From: an uncultured Paracoccaceae bacterium
GTDB lineage: Bacteria; Pseudomonadota; Alphaproteobacteria; Rhodobacterales; Rhodobacteraceae
Direction of reading: 5' to 3'
Assembly (NCBI GenBank): GCA_947492475.1
Contig: CANLNM010000001.1
Location: 806,001 to 870,000 of the forward strand
Length of the DNA: 64,000 nucleotides
Part shown: piece after piece, positions 45,358 to 54,753 of the stretch
How positions within the stretch are numbered: position 1 is the first letter of the stretch
Layout: each line of letters begins with the position of its first letter
Translations under genes and position numbers: made by a program
The notes under the pieces: generated by a model
The model's database searches: none
Told to the model about the DNA's origin: nothing
Seen by the model: only the letters and a program-made list of their open reading frames with translations

Positions 45358-45492
45358 CTTTCTCCTTTGCTTTGATACTGACAGATGCCCTTTGGGGCTG
45401 ATCGGACATGGGTGATCGCTGACTCAGCAGCCAATACATTTGACGATCCACGTCAGGCCAAAAACTGACCCAACGCGTATATTCCGACAGAC

Positions 45493-46137
45493 CTATGCAG
45501 GGGCTTTGTTTAGCTGATTGAGGATGTTGGAATAGTTTTCAACGCCTTGCGCGCCGGTCACCAGATGTTTCTGGTCAAACACCACGGCCGGAACGCCGCG
45601 GATGCCTTGGTTGACCCAAAAACTTTGCACCTCGCGCACCGCTTTTGCGTACCGTTGATCGGCCAACACGGCCAATGCTTCGTCCCGATCCAACCCAATT
45701 TCACCCGCAACATCCGCCAAGACAGAATCATCCGATAGGTTGCGCCCATCGGTGAAATACGCCTCAAACAGCGCCAGTTTCAAATCGTGCTTGCGATCCA
45801 AGCTCTCGGCCCAATGCAACAATTGATGGGTGTTAAACGTGTTATGCATCCGGGTTGCGTCACTGAACTGAAACGTAAACCCCAGCCCTGCCCCCAATTC
45901 GGTCAGCTGCGCGCGGTTTTGTTCTGACTGCGCGACCGTGATGTTGTATTTCTCAACCAGATGATCGCGCAGGTTCTGCCCTTCGGCTGGCATGTCTGGG
46001 TTCAATTCAAACGGATGCCAGTGCAATTCGTACTCTGTGCCCTCGGCCTCTAGGGCGCGGGCCAGTTGCTGATAGCCAACGATGCACCACGGGCACATCA
46101 CATCTGATACAACATCAATCCTGAGCGGCTTTTTCAT
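45493..46137 (-). CDS. DsbA-family oxidoreductase (FrnE type)
   Basis: A 214-residue thioredoxin-fold protein with the active site VMCPWCIVGYQQLARALEAE (CPWC). It lacks a signal peptide, so it is cytoplasmic, like the FrnE/polyketide-related branch of DsbA proteins and unlike periplasmic DsbA. The C-terminal GIRGVPAVVFDQKHLVTGAQ is the cis-Pro region. FrnE homologues act as disulfide isomerases linked to stress, but roles vary. It is 115 bases from the convergent LysR gene. Confidence 0.88.
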   Translation of the reverse strand: MKKPLRIDVVSDVMCPWCIVGYQQLARALEAEGTEYELHWHPFELNPDMPAEGQNLRDHLVEKYNITVAQSEQNRAQLTELGAGLGFTFQFSDATRMHNTFNTHQLLHWAESLDRKHDLKLALFEAYFTDGRNLSDDSVLADVAGEIGLDRDEALAVLADQRYAKAVREVQSFWVNQGIRGVPAVVFDQKHLVTGAQGVENYSNILNQLNKAPA

Positions 46138-46252
46138 CGAGAGGTCCTATTTGAAACGGTATGCGCGGTGATCGTGCGGTTGGCACAATAGCTAGGGATG
46201 CGCCGGACCAGTTGCCAGAGCAGCGGCCAAATTGGCGGATCACAATTTCGCG

Positions 46253-47161
46253 TTACATCGCTGAGATCGCTATCGGAACTGGCGCGGGCTGGCTGGATAG
46301 CCAATCGCGAAACGCCACCAATGTCGGGTTTTCGCCGCCCTTTTCTGGCCAAACCAGATAATACGCCCCCGTGCTGGTGGGTTTGGTATCTGGCAATTGC
46401 ACCAATGTTCCGTTTTCCAGTTCCTGCGCCACCAGATAATCCGGCATCAAAGCGACCCCTAACCCAGCAAGGGCCGCCCGCAACATGGTACCAAATTGAT
46501 CCACCACCATCACGGGTTGGCGGTGCTCAGCCCAGCCCTGATCGGTGGACCATTGCGCCCAAGCCTGCGGTCGGGTTTCCAGCTGCAAACGTGGGAGCGA
46601 CTGGGCCTTGCCGGATTGCAGCAATTGCGCGCTTGCCACGGCCAGAATTTGTTCGTCCCACAATTTCAACGCGTTGGTGCCCGGCCAGTCGTTTTGACCA
46701 CGATGGATGGCCGCATGAAACGCCGCTTCGCCCGGCGCTGCGGTGAAATCAAACGGTACTGTCCGCGTCGACATATGCAACGTGATCCCTGGATGATTGC
46801 GCAGAAAATCCGGCAATCGGGGGGCCAGCCAATGGGTGCCAAAGCTGGGCAAAATGGCCAAATTCAAAATGCCGCCATCCGGATTGGCCTGCAAGGCAAT
46901 CGTGGCGGCAGAAATCTGGGCCAACCCTGCGCGAATTTCGCTCGCATAATGCCGCCCCGGTTGCGTCAGGCGCAGGCGTTTGCGATCCCTTTCAAACAAA
47001 GATGTGCCCAATTGGGTTTCTAGTCGCTGGATTTGGCGGCTCACCGCGCTTTGGGTCAAATCCAGCTCAGACGCAGCATCCGTCACAGAGCCAAGCCGCG
47101 CAACCGCCTCAAAGGCCGTCAGGCATGACAATCCGGGGGTGCGGCTGCGTGATGCGGTCAT
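46253..47161 (-). CDS. LysR-family regulator (GcvA-like) beside gcdH
   Basis: A 302-residue LysR regulator. The N-terminal winged helix has LSCLTAFEAVARLGSVTDAA and then LDLTQSAVSRQIQRLETQLG. The effector domain follows. It reads divergently from gcdH, with 96 bases between starts, the normal arrangement for a LysR regulator and its target. ATG 47161 is chosen because GGGA lies 6 bases before it; the frame extends to 47266 but that part overlaps the gcdH start. The inducer is probably glutaryl-CoA or a related acid, by context. Confidence 0.85.
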   Translation of the reverse strand: MTASRSRTPGLSCLTAFEAVARLGSVTDAASELDLTQSAVSRQIQRLETQLGTSLFERDRKRLRLTQPGRHYASEIRAGLAQISAATIALQANPDGGILNLAILPSFGTHWLAPRLPDFLRNHPGITLHMSTRTVPFDFTAAPGEAAFHAAIHRGQNDWPGTNALKLWDEQILAVASAQLLQSGKAQSLPRLQLETRPQAWAQWSTDQGWAEHRQPVMVVDQFGTMLRAALAGLGVALMPDYLVAQELENGTLVQLPDTKPTSTGAYYLVWPEKGGENPTLVAFRDWLSSQPAPVPIAISAM

Positions 47162-47257
47162 ATCATTCCCATTTGGCATGTTCTTATACCCGAATAACAG
47201 TTTTTCGGCGGCTTTGCATGATGTATTGATGAATAAATTGCAAGACAGGACCCTTTC

Positions 47258-48472
47258 ATGCCCCATACTCTTTCTGCCCAGAGCCAGCCGGAATTGTCAT
47301 CCTTTTCCTGGGAGGATCCCCTGCTGCTAGACACGCAATTAACCCAAGAAGAACGCATGTTACGGGATGCGGCGCGGGAATTTGCGCAGGACAAATTGCA
47401 GCCTCGGGTCACCAAGGCCTATGCGACGGAACACACCGACCCGGATATTTTTCGGGAAATGGGGGATATGGGCCTGCTTGGCACGACGATCCCGGAAACA
47501 TATGGCGGATTGGGGACAAATTACGTGTCTTATGGTCTGGTGGCCCGCGAAATTGAGCGTGTGGATTCCGGCTATCGGTCGATGATGTCGGTCCAGTCCT
47601 CTTTGGTGATGTACCCGATCTATGCCTATGGCACCCAAGAGCAGCGCCAGAAATATCTGCCCGGCTTGGCCGCGGGGACGTTGATCGGGTGTTTTGGCCT
47701 CACGGAACCAGATGCAGGATCGGATCCCGGCAGCCTGAAAACCCGCGCCACAAAAACCGCCACCGGGTACACATTGACTGGCAGCAAAATGTGGATTTCC
47801 AACAGTCCAATCGCGGATGTGTTTGTGGTTTGGGCCAAATCCGACGCCCATGACGGCAAAATCAAAGGCTTTGTTCTGGAAAAAGGCATGGCGGGCCTGA
47901 CGACCCCAAAAATCGACGGAAAATTGTCGCTACGTGCATCGATTACCGGCGAAATTGTCATGGATGATGTCCAAGTCGGCGAAGACGCCTTATTGCCGAA
48001 TGTAAGCGGCCTGAAAGGACCGTTTGGGTGCCTGAACCGGGCGCGGTACGGCATTGCGTGGGGCGTTATGGGCGCGGCCGAGGCGTGCTGGCACGGCGCA
48101 CGTCAATATGGGCTGGATCGCAAACAATTCGGCAAACCTTTGGCGCAAACGCAGCTGTTTCAGCTAAAACTGGCCAATATGCAGACCGAAATCACGCTGG
48201 GTTTGCAGGCCGCGTTGCAGGTCGGACGATTGATGGATGATGCCCGCGCCGCCCCCGAAATGATCAGTCTGATCAAACGAAACAATTGCGGCAAAGCGCT
48301 GGAAATCGCCCGCCATTCCCGTGACATGCATGGGGGCAATGGCATCGCGGATGAATTCCAGATCATGCGCCACATGATCAATCTGGAAACCGTGAACACC
48401 TATGAGGGCACCCATGATGTGCATGCTCTGATCTTGGGCCGTGCACAAACTGGATTACAGGCGTTTTTCTAA
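47258..48472 (+). CDS. gcdH: Glutaryl-CoA dehydrogenase
   Basis: A 404-residue acyl-CoA dehydrogenase that also decarboxylates glutaryl-CoA to crotonyl-CoA. Diagnostic features are the start [56 protein letters not shown], and the catalytic base Glu383 in the [16 protein letters not shown] segment near the C-terminus. It functions in lysine and tryptophan degradation via 2-oxoadipate. Divergent from the LysR regulator and 11 bases before the fused E1 gene. Confidence 0.92.
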   Translation: MPHTLSAQSQPELSSFSWEDPLLLDTQLTQEERMLRDAAREFAQDKLQPRVTKAYATEHTDPDIFREMGDMGLLGTTIPETYGGLGTNYVSYGLVAREIERVDSGYRSMMSVQSSLVMYPIYAYGTQEQRQKYLPGLAAGTLIGCFGLTEPDAGSDPGSLKTRATKTATGYTLTGSKMWISNSPIADVFVVWAKSDAHDGKIKGFVLEKGMAGLTTPKIDGKLSLRASITGEIVMDDVQVGEDALLPNVSGLKGPFGCLNRARYGIAWGVMGAAEACWHGARQYGLDRKQFGKPLAQTQLFQLKLANMQTEITLGLQAALQVGRLMDDARAAPEMISLIKRNNCGKALEIARHSRDMHGGNGIADEFQIMRHMINLETVNTYEGTHDVHALILGRAQTGLQAFF

Positions 48473-48483
48473 AGGGTTAGATC

Positions 48484-50667
48484 ATGGATCGTGCGGATAT
48501 TGTTGATCAGGCGTTTCGCAACCGGGTCGCAAGGGGGGATTTCCCAATTGGCGCTGCGCCTTCTGGCCCGCTGAGCAGCAAACAGGCCCTCGCGATTTTC
48601 AAAGCCCAGTGCCAGAGCCGCAATTTAGACCGCAGATCACGCAAAATGCAGGCCGCCGGCCAAGGCTATTATACGATCGGGTCGTCTGGGCACGAAGGCA
48701 TGGCCGCCGTGGCCGCTGCCCTGCGGCCCGATGATATGGCGTTTTTGCATTACCGTGACGGGGCGTTTCAAACCATGCGGTCGGCGCAGGTGTCTGGCAT
48801 TGATCCGGTTCGCGATATGCTGCTCAGCTTTGCGACGGCGATGGATGATCCAATCTCAGGTGGACGGCACAAAGTGCTAGGATCAAAGCCTTTGAACATA
48901 CCGCCCCAAACCTCGACCATTGCGTCCCACTTACCCAAAGCGGTGGGGGCGGCCTATTCCATCGGGCTGGCCAAACGCCATGCCCCGCAGCATCAGACAC
49001 TGGCCAATGATGGCATCGTCATGTGTTCCTTTGGGGATGCGTCATCAAACCATTCGACCGCTCAGGGCGCAATCAATTCGGCCTGCTGGACATCCTATCA
49101 ATCCGCGCCCCTTCCTCTGCTTTTTGTTTGCGAAGACAACGGCATAGGCATTTCCACCCGCACTCCCAAAGGCTGGGTTGCCGCCAATTATGCCCATAAA
49201 CCCGGCTTGGCCTATTTTAGCGCCAATGGGCTGGATCTATTTGAAACATTCCGCGTAACGCAGGCGGCGGCAGATTATGTACGCCACCAGAAAAAGCCCG
49301 CTTTCCTGCATCTGTCATTGGTGCGGCTTTATGGTCATGCCGGATCAGATGTTCAGCAATCTTACTTGCAAAAACAGGTGTTCGAAGACTGGGAAGCGGA
49401 TGATCCATTGCTGCATTCCGCACGTTTGCTGATCGAATATGGGGCGGCTCGCCCGGATGATATTCTGGCGATGTATCAACACGCCGAGGATCATTGCACC
49501 ACCATCGCCCAACAGGTCGTGACCCGCCCTCGTTTGCAAACCGGCGAACAGGTGATGGCATCGCTGATCCCCCCAACGCGCGTTTGCGCAGGGATAGACC
49601 CAATTCAGCCCGTCGCCCGCCAAGCCGCGTTTGGGTCGGATTTCAAACTGATGGCCAGCCCCCAACCCATGTCGCGATTGCTGAACTGGGCGTTAACCGA
49701 CCTGATGTTGCAGCACCGCGAAATCATTTTGATGGGCGAAGATGTCGGACGCAAAGGGGGCGTTTATGGCGTCACGCAGAAATTACAGGACCGGTTTGGC
49801 GCCGATCGCATAATTGACACCCTACTGGACGAACAAAGCATCCTCGGGCTGGCAATCGGGCTGGCGCATAACGGTTTTGTCCCAATGCCGGAAATCCAGT
49901 TTCTGGCGTATTTGCACAATGCCGAGGATCAGCTCAGAGGAGAAGCGGCCACTTTGCCGTTCTTTTCAAATGGGCAATTCAGCAATCCGATGGTGCTGCG
50001 TATTGCCGGGCTTGGATACCAAAAAGGCTTTGGCGGGCATTTTCATAACGACAATTCATTGGCCGTGTTACGTGACATTCCGGGGATCATCATCGCCTGC
50101 CCGTCACGCGGGGATGATGCGGCAATGATGCTGCGCGAATGTGTCCGTTTGGCCCACGAAGAACAGCGTGTGGTGGTGTTTGTGGAACCTATCGCGCTTT
50201 ATCCGATGCGCGATTTGATCACCGACAAAGACGGCGGTTGGATGGCACAATACCCCGCCCCGGACCAGCGTATTGGGCTGGGTCACGTCGGGGTTGATGG
50301 CGATGGACCACTGGCGATTTTGACCTATGGCAATGGTCGGTATCTATCGACCCAAGCGGTCACAGATCTGGCCGCCGACGGGATCAGCGCCCGAGTCATT
50401 GATATGCGCTGGCTTGCGCCATTGCCAATCAACGGTATTCTTGAGGCATTACAAGGGGCTAAAAAGGTGCTGATCGTGGATGAATGTCGCACAACAGGAA
50501 GCCAATCTGAGGCCTTGATGGCGATGCTGCAGGAACAAACCTCGCTTGCGCATGCGCGGATAGCAGCCCTGGACAGCTTTGTGGCCACCGGCCCGGCATA
50601 TGCGGCCACCATGCCGTCACGCAGCTCCATTGCTGCGGCGGCGCGGGCATTGTGGAATGACGTCTGA
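48484..50667 (+). CDS. Fused alpha-beta E1 component of a 2-oxoacid dehydrogenase
   Basis: A 727-residue protein joining both E1 subunits. The alpha half (about 1 to 370) has a TPP-binding region, CSFGDASSNHSTAQGAINSA and LLFVCEDNGIGIS. The beta half (about 395 to 727) has EIILMGEDVGRKGGVYGVTQ, DEQSILGLAIGLAHNGFVPM, RGEAATLPFFSNGQFSNPMV and VVFVEPIALYP. In most proteobacteria these are two separate genes, so the fusion is a useful marker. It decarboxylates a branched-chain-type or dicarboxylic 2-oxoacid and passes the acyl group to an E2. No E2 or E3 gene is in the window. It lies 11 bases after gcdH, so 2-oxoadipate, the acid that yields glutaryl-CoA, is a reasonable but unproven substrate. 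Confidence 0.85.
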   Translation: MDRADIVDQAFRNRVARGDFPIGAAPSGPLSSKQALAIFKAQCQSRNLDRRSRKMQAAGQGYYTIGSSGHEGMAAVAAALRPDDMAFLHYRDGAFQTMRSAQVSGIDPVRDMLLSFATAMDDPISGGRHKVLGSKPLNIPPQTSTIASHLPKAVGAAYSIGLAKRHAPQHQTLANDGIVMCSFGDASSNHSTAQGAINSACWTSYQSAPLPLLFVCEDNGIGISTRTPKGWVAANYAHKPGLAYFSANGLDLFETFRVTQAAADYVRHQKKPAFLHLSLVRLYGHAGSDVQQSYLQKQVFEDWEADDPLLHSARLLIEYGAARPDDILAMYQHAEDHCTTIAQQVVTRPRLQTGEQVMASLIPPTRVCAGIDPIQPVARQAAFGSDFKLMASPQPMSRLLNWALTDLMLQHREIILMGEDVGRKGGVYGVTQKLQDRFGADRIIDTLLDEQSILGLAIGLAHNGFVPMPEIQFLAYLHNAEDQLRGEAATLPFFSNGQFSNPMVLRIAGLGYQKGFGGHFHNDNSLAVLRDIPGIIIACPSRGDDAAMMLRECVRLAHEEQRVVVFVEPIALYPMRDLITDKDGGWMAQYPAPDQRIGLGHVGVDGDGPLAILTYGNGRYLSTQAVTDLAADGISARVIDMRWLAPLPINGILEALQGAKKVLIVDECRTTGSQSEALMAMLQEQTSLAHARIAALDSFVATGPAYAATMPSRSSIAAAARALWNDV

Positions 50668-51952
50668 ACTCTTTGATACATTGTGGTACGAAACGTGCCG
50701 CGATAGGTTCTCTGCCCCAAGTTTGAGCGATTATATAACCTGCGATATCGCAATAATCGGCGGGGGTTATACTGGCCTATCTGCTGCGTTACAGGCCGCA
50801 AATCTAGGCGCAAAGGTCTGTTTGATCGAAGCGGGCACAATTGGCCAAGGCGGGTCTGGCCGCAATGTTGGATTGGTCAATGCAGGCCTGTGGTTGCCAC
50901 CTGACGACATCGCTTCAAAACTGGGGTCCGACATTGCGCAGCGGCTGACCACACATTTGGCTCGTGCGCCGGATCTGGTGTTTGATTTGATAAATCAGCA
51001 CGATATCGCATGTGACCCAGTCCGCAACGGTACATTGCATTGCGCCCATTCCCCCAGCGGATTGCGCGATCTGCAAAACCGTTTTGCGCAGCTACGCGCC
51101 CGCGATGCCCCCGTCGCGATGATCTCAGAAGGTGAAACGGCCCGACGCGTTGGTACGTCGGGGTTACATGGCGCGCTCTTTGATCCACGTGCCGGGACGA
51201 TCCAGCCCCTTGCTTATGCCAAAGGATTGGCGCGCGCGGCACATAAAAATGGGGCCATGTTATTTGAACATTCCCCCGCATTATCGGTGCAAAAAGACGC
51301 GCAATTCTGGCGCATAAAAACGCCTGACGGCCAAATCCGCGCAACGTCAATCTTGGTTGCGACCAATGGATATACAATCCCGTTTGAAACTCCAATTTCC
51401 CCGCAAATCCCAATGAAAACAATTCCAATCCACTATTTTCAGGCCGCAACACCCCCTTTGAACGACCAACAGCGCGCCCAAATCCTGCCAAACCAAGAGG
51501 GCTGCTGGGACACGGCTTTGATAATGTCATCATGGCGGATGGACGTGTCAGGCCGGTTGATCATTGGAGGGATGGGGCGACTTGATCATATTGCCGGCAA
51601 TGTGCATTCCGCTTGGCTAAGGCGGAAATTGTCAAAAATGTTTCCAATGTTGCGTGATACCCCCCTGGCCCATTCGTGGTTTGGACGGATCGCCATGACC
51701 CCAAAACACATCCCAAAAATCCTGCAATTCGGCCCCAATGCCTTTGCAATTTTTGGCTATTCTGGGCGGGGTATTGGGCCGGGAACGTTTTTTGGTACCC
51801 AAATGGGGTCCGCTTTGGTTTCAGGGGACCTGACGCACCTGCCTGTACCGCCAGAACGTGATCACTCAGTGGCCTTTTCGGGCCTGTGCGAAGCCTTTTA
51901 CGAAACCGGTGCGACCTTGTCCCATTTGATCCGTGATCGCGGCGCAAAATAG
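50657..51952 (+). CDS. FAD-dependent amine/amino-acid oxidoreductase (DadA/PuuB-like)
   Basis: A 431-residue flavoprotein of the DAO family. FAD binding starts with CDIAIIGGGYTGLSAALQAA, and GQGGSGRNVGLVNAG is the conserved flavin loop. The C-terminal FAIFGYSGRGIGPGTFFG closes the site. The family oxidises D-amino acids, N-methyl or cyclic amines and gamma-glutamylputrescine. It overlaps the E1 gene by 11 bases, so gcdH, E1 and this oxidase form one operon. An early step such as oxidation of a lysine-derived cyclic amine (pipecolate type) fits that order, but this is inference. Confidence 0.8.
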   Translation: MTSELFDTLWYETCRDRFSAPSLSDYITCDIAIIGGGYTGLSAALQAANLGAKVCLIEAGTIGQGGSGRNVGLVNAGLWLPPDDIASKLGSDIAQRLTTHLARAPDLVFDLINQHDIACDPVRNGTLHCAHSPSGLRDLQNRFAQLRARDAPVAMISEGETARRVGTSGLHGALFDPRAGTIQPLAYAKGLARAAHKNGAMLFEHSPALSVQKDAQFWRIKTPDGQIRATSILVATNGYTIPFETPISPQIPMKTIPIHYFQAATPPLNDQQRAQILPNQEGCWDTALIMSSWRMDVSGRLIIGGMGRLDHIAGNVHSAWLRRKLSKMFPMLRDTPLAHSWFGRIAMTPKHIPKILQFGPNAFAIFGYSGRGIGPGTFFGTQMGSALVSGDLTHLPVPPERDHSVAFSGLCEAFYETGATLSHLIRDRGAK

Positions 51953-52023
51953 CCCACACCATTGATGGCACCACCACCCAAGGCCAAAGCGAACCGAGTC
52001 GTTTTCATCGTCCCTGCGCCAAT

Positions 52024-52039
52024 CCGAAACCCGTTTCGG
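52024..52039. promoter_or_regulatory. LacI-type operator 1
   Basis: CCGAAACCCGTTTCGG is a 7-2-7 palindrome with the AAACNNGTTT core typical of LacI/GalR operators. It is 159 bases before the LacI gene. A second copy lies 115 bases downstream. Confidence 0.65.
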
Positions 52040-52093
52040 TGTCATATTTCGTCCTAAAAATACGCGCTTTCGCCACTTTTTTCACAGCATTTC

Positions 52094-52138
52094 CAACGAA
52101 TTGCTAAAAAACTCAGCCCTTTTCAAAGAAATTCGTTG
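52094..52138. repeat. Long-spaced inverted repeat between the operators
   Basis: CAACGAATT (52094) and AATTCGTTG (52130) are perfect 9-bp arms around 27 bases. The right arm abuts operator 2. The sequence between is A/T-rich and could hold the promoter. It may be a site for another protein, or part of a leader stem. Confidence 0.4.
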
Positions 52139-52154
52139 CCGAAACCGGTTTCGG
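52139..52154. promoter_or_regulatory. LacI-type operator 2
   Basis: CCGAAACCGGTTTCGG is a perfect 16-base palindrome, 28 bases before the LacI ATG. Its centre is 115 bases from operator 1, about eleven helical turns, so both face the same side of the DNA. Confidence 0.7.
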
Positions 52155-52182
52155 AGCAAAACCTGACATCAGGGAGGAAAAT

Positions 52183-53328
52183 ATGTCTGAGCATCGCAAC
52201 CGCGCTGACCACAAAATCACCACGCGTCGCGTGACGATTGCGGATGTGTCCGACGCGCTTGGCTTAACCAAAAGCACCGTGTCCAGAGCCCTGAACGGAT
52301 ACCCAGACATCGCCGATGCCACACGATTGCGCGTCGCCAATATGGCAACCAAATTGGGCTATCGCCCCCTGTCCCATGCACAGGCCATTAAAACCGGGCG
52401 CACACGTTCCTTGGGACTTGTTGTTCAAACCGGCGATCACGACGGAGCCAGCCCATTTTTGGCGGATTTCCTCGCGGGGATTTCTTTTGCTGCATCATCA
52501 GAAGGGTGGACATTGTCGGTCGCCACATCCACCGACATGCAGGATACGCTGGAAAAAATCCAAGAATTGCAGCGGGACCGCAAAGCGGATGGATTTATCC
52601 TGCCACGCACGATGTTGCTCGATCCACGGGTGGATCTGTTACAGGCCACCAACACACCTTTTGTGCTGTTTGGGCGTACCGAAACCAGTCAGGATTGTGC
52701 ATGGTATGACATCCTCGGGGAACGGGCGATGGAACGGGCTGTTGTACGTCTATCGGCCATGGGGCATCGCCAAATTGCCTTTGTAAACGGGGGCTTGGAT
52801 TACACTTATGCAAAATTACGCCGCGAAGGGTATTTGCACGGATTGAACGTCACAGGTTTGGATATCGATCCTGATCTGATCATCGAAAACGCCGTCACAC
52901 CCGATGCAGGCCGTCTGGCCACCCTGTCGTTGCTCAACCGTCCCAGCCCACCGACCGCCATCGTGTTCAGCGTGGATCGCGCCGCCTTGGGGGCCTATCA
53001 CGCCGCGCAAGAACTGGGGCTGACATTGGGGCGCGATTTTTCGGTGATCGCCTATGATGGCATCCCCGAAGGCGCCTATCAAACCCCGCCCCTGTCCACC
53101 TATTCCGTGCGCCACCGCGAAGCCGGGGAACGGCTGGGTCACATGTTGATCGAAATCATCCGGGGCAACACATCCAAAAACTTACCAGATACCGCGCAGG
53201 AAACCGCACTGGCCGATTTTCTGGATCGCGGATCGGCGGCTCCGCCCGCCCTGACGTCAAATGAACTGGCCAGAAAAATCCGAAACCATTCGGACGATCA
53301 AATATCCAACGGGAGGATACCAAAATGA
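52183..53328 (+). CDS. LacI-family transcriptional regulator of the sugar cluster
   Basis: A 381-residue regulator. The helix-turn-helix is at about 17 to 40 (VTIADVSDALGLTKSTVSRA) with the hinge ALNGYPDIADATRLRVANMA. The periplasmic-binding-like effector domain runs from about 72 on, with KADGFILPRT and SVIAYDGIPEG. It should respond to the sugar carried by the transporter and bind the two palindromes upstream. The ATG follows GGGAGGAAAAT. Its stop overlaps the ATG of the binding-protein gene (ATGA), so the regulator is part of the operon it controls. Confidence 0.92.
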   Translation: MSEHRNRADHKITTRRVTIADVSDALGLTKSTVSRALNGYPDIADATRLRVANMATKLGYRPLSHAQAIKTGRTRSLGLVVQTGDHDGASPFLADFLAGISFAASSEGWTLSVATSTDMQDTLEKIQELQRDRKADGFILPRTMLLDPRVDLLQATNTPFVLFGRTETSQDCAWYDILGERAMERAVVRLSAMGHRQIAFVNGGLDYTYAKLRREGYLHGLNVTGLDIDPDLIIENAVTPDAGRLATLSLLNRPSPPTAIVFSVDRAALGAYHAAQELGLTLGRDFSVIAYDGIPEGAYQTPPLSTYSVRHREAGERLGHMLIEIIRGNTSKNLPDTAQETALADFLDRGSAAPPALTSNELARKIRNHSDDQISNGRIPK

Positions 53329-54674
53329 TGACCCTAAAGGCGCAGACCTTAGGAACCGCTGCGATGGCGCTTGTGTTGTCGGCATTTGCCGCGAGCGCAG
53401 ACGATCTGCGGTTCTGGACAACCGAAGAACAGCCAGAACGGTTGGCAAAACAGCAGGAAATGGCGGCGGCATTTGCAGCGGCGTCCGGTCACAATGTCGA
53501 AGTGATCCCAGTGTCTGAAACCGATCTGGGCACCCGCGCCACGGCCGCCTATGCGGCAGGGGATTTGCCGGATGTGATTTACCATCCGCTGCAATATGCG
53601 CTGCCATGGGCCGAAGCCGGGATTCTGGACATAGACGCGGCCACCGATGTGGTTGAAATGCTGGGCGAAGACACATTTGCCCCCGGTGCATTGACCATGG
53701 CCGCCACGGCGGATGGGTTTGCCTCTGTGCCGGTGGATGGCTGGACGCAGATGGTGGTTTACCGCGCTGATCTGTTCGAAGAAAAGGGCCTGGAACCCCC
53801 GACATCCTACGCCAATGTACAAGCCGCGCTGGAAGCGTTGCATAACCCACCTGAGGTGTACGGCTTTGTTGCGCCTACAAAAATTGACGAAAATTTTATG
53901 AGCCAAGTGCTGGAACATGTGTTTTTGGCCAATGGCGTGACCCCGGTTGGGGGCGACGGTTTCACCGCGCTGGACGAAGCCAAAACCATCGAGGTTCTGG
54001 ATTTCTACAAAGCCATCGTCGAAGCTTCACCTCCGGGTGAGCTGTACTGGGATCAGTCGCGGTCGCTTTATTTCTCGGGCAATGCGGCGATGATCATCTG
54101 GTCACCGTTCATTTTGGATGAACTGGCCGGCCTGCGAGACAGCGCCCCGCCCACCATCACCGATGATCCTACATCCTCTGAATTGGCATCGCGCACTGGG
54201 ATCGTGACCAACTTTTCTGGTCCATCCAACCCAGATGGCGCCGCATGGGGGGATATCCGCTATTTCGGTGTGACCACAGATGCGTCCACGGATGCGGCGA
54301 TGGAATTCGTGCAATATTCCATGGACGAAGGCTATACCCAGACCTTGTCGATCGCGCCTGAGGGCAAATTCCCTGTGCGCCGCGGCACAGCCGACAACCC
54401 AACCGAATTTGCCGAAGCATGGGCAACATTGCCGGTGGGGGTCGATCGCAAAGCGCCTCTGGGAGATCTCTATGACCAAGCGATGATCGACGAAATCGTT
54501 GGTGGTCTGGACGTTGCACAACGTTGGGGCGTGTCAGAGGGGCAATTGTCCTTGGCATCGAAAATGATCAATTCGCAGGTGATCAACCGTCTGGTCCGGG
54601 AATATGTTGATGGCGCGCGCGACGCGTCTGCAACCGTTGCCGCCATGAACGAAGCCTTGGCTGCGATCGACTAA
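53325..54674 (+). CDS. ABC transporter solute-binding protein (carbohydrate or compatible solute)
   Basis: A 449-residue periplasmic binding protein of the MalE-like extracellular solute-binding family 1. The signal peptide covers residues 1 to about 25 (cleavage after AASA). It then starts DDLRFWTTEEQPERLAKQQE. Ligand-loop features include GDLPDVIYHPLQYALPWAEAG and an aromatic-rich YWDQSRSLYFSGNAAMIIW segment. The closest known behaviour is the alpha-glucoside or glucosylglycerol/trehalose binding proteins; the ligand is not fixed by sequence. The ATG follows GGGAGGAT. A hairpin between this gene and the first permease can reduce downstream reading. Confidence 0.88.
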   Translation: MMTLKAQTLGTAAMALVLSAFAASADDLRFWTTEEQPERLAKQQEMAAAFAAASGHNVEVIPVSETDLGTRATAAYAAGDLPDVIYHPLQYALPWAEAGILDIDAATDVVEMLGEDTFAPGALTMAATADGFASVPVDGWTQMVVYRADLFEEKGLEPPTSYANVQAALEALHNPPEVYGFVAPTKIDENFMSQVLEHVFLANGVTPVGGDGFTALDEAKTIEVLDFYKAIVEASPPGELYWDQSRSLYFSGNAAMIIWSPFILDELAGLRDSAPPTITDDPTSSELASRTGIVTNFSGPSNPDGAAWGDIRYFGVTTDASTDAAMEFVQYSMDEGYTQTLSIAPEGKFPVRRGTADNPTEFAEAWATLPVGVDRKAPLGDLYDQAMIDEIVGGLDVAQRWGVSEGQLSLASKMINSQVINRLVREYVDGARDASATVAAMNEALAAID

Positions 54675-54686
54675 GCAGCCAAACCT

Positions 54687-54719
54687 GTCGGGGCGGCCTT
54701 CCCGTCCGCCTCGACTTTT
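54687..54719 (+). terminator. Intercistronic attenuator after the binding-protein gene
   Basis: GTCGGGGCGG (54687) pairs with CCGCCTCGAC (54706), nine of ten pairs, with a 9-base loop and TTTT after. Partial termination here would raise binding-protein levels above those of the permeases, a common arrangement in ABC operons. Confidence 0.65.
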
Positions 54720-54753
54720 CAGCCCTTTTTGGTTGACCATTCGGAGTAGTTTC

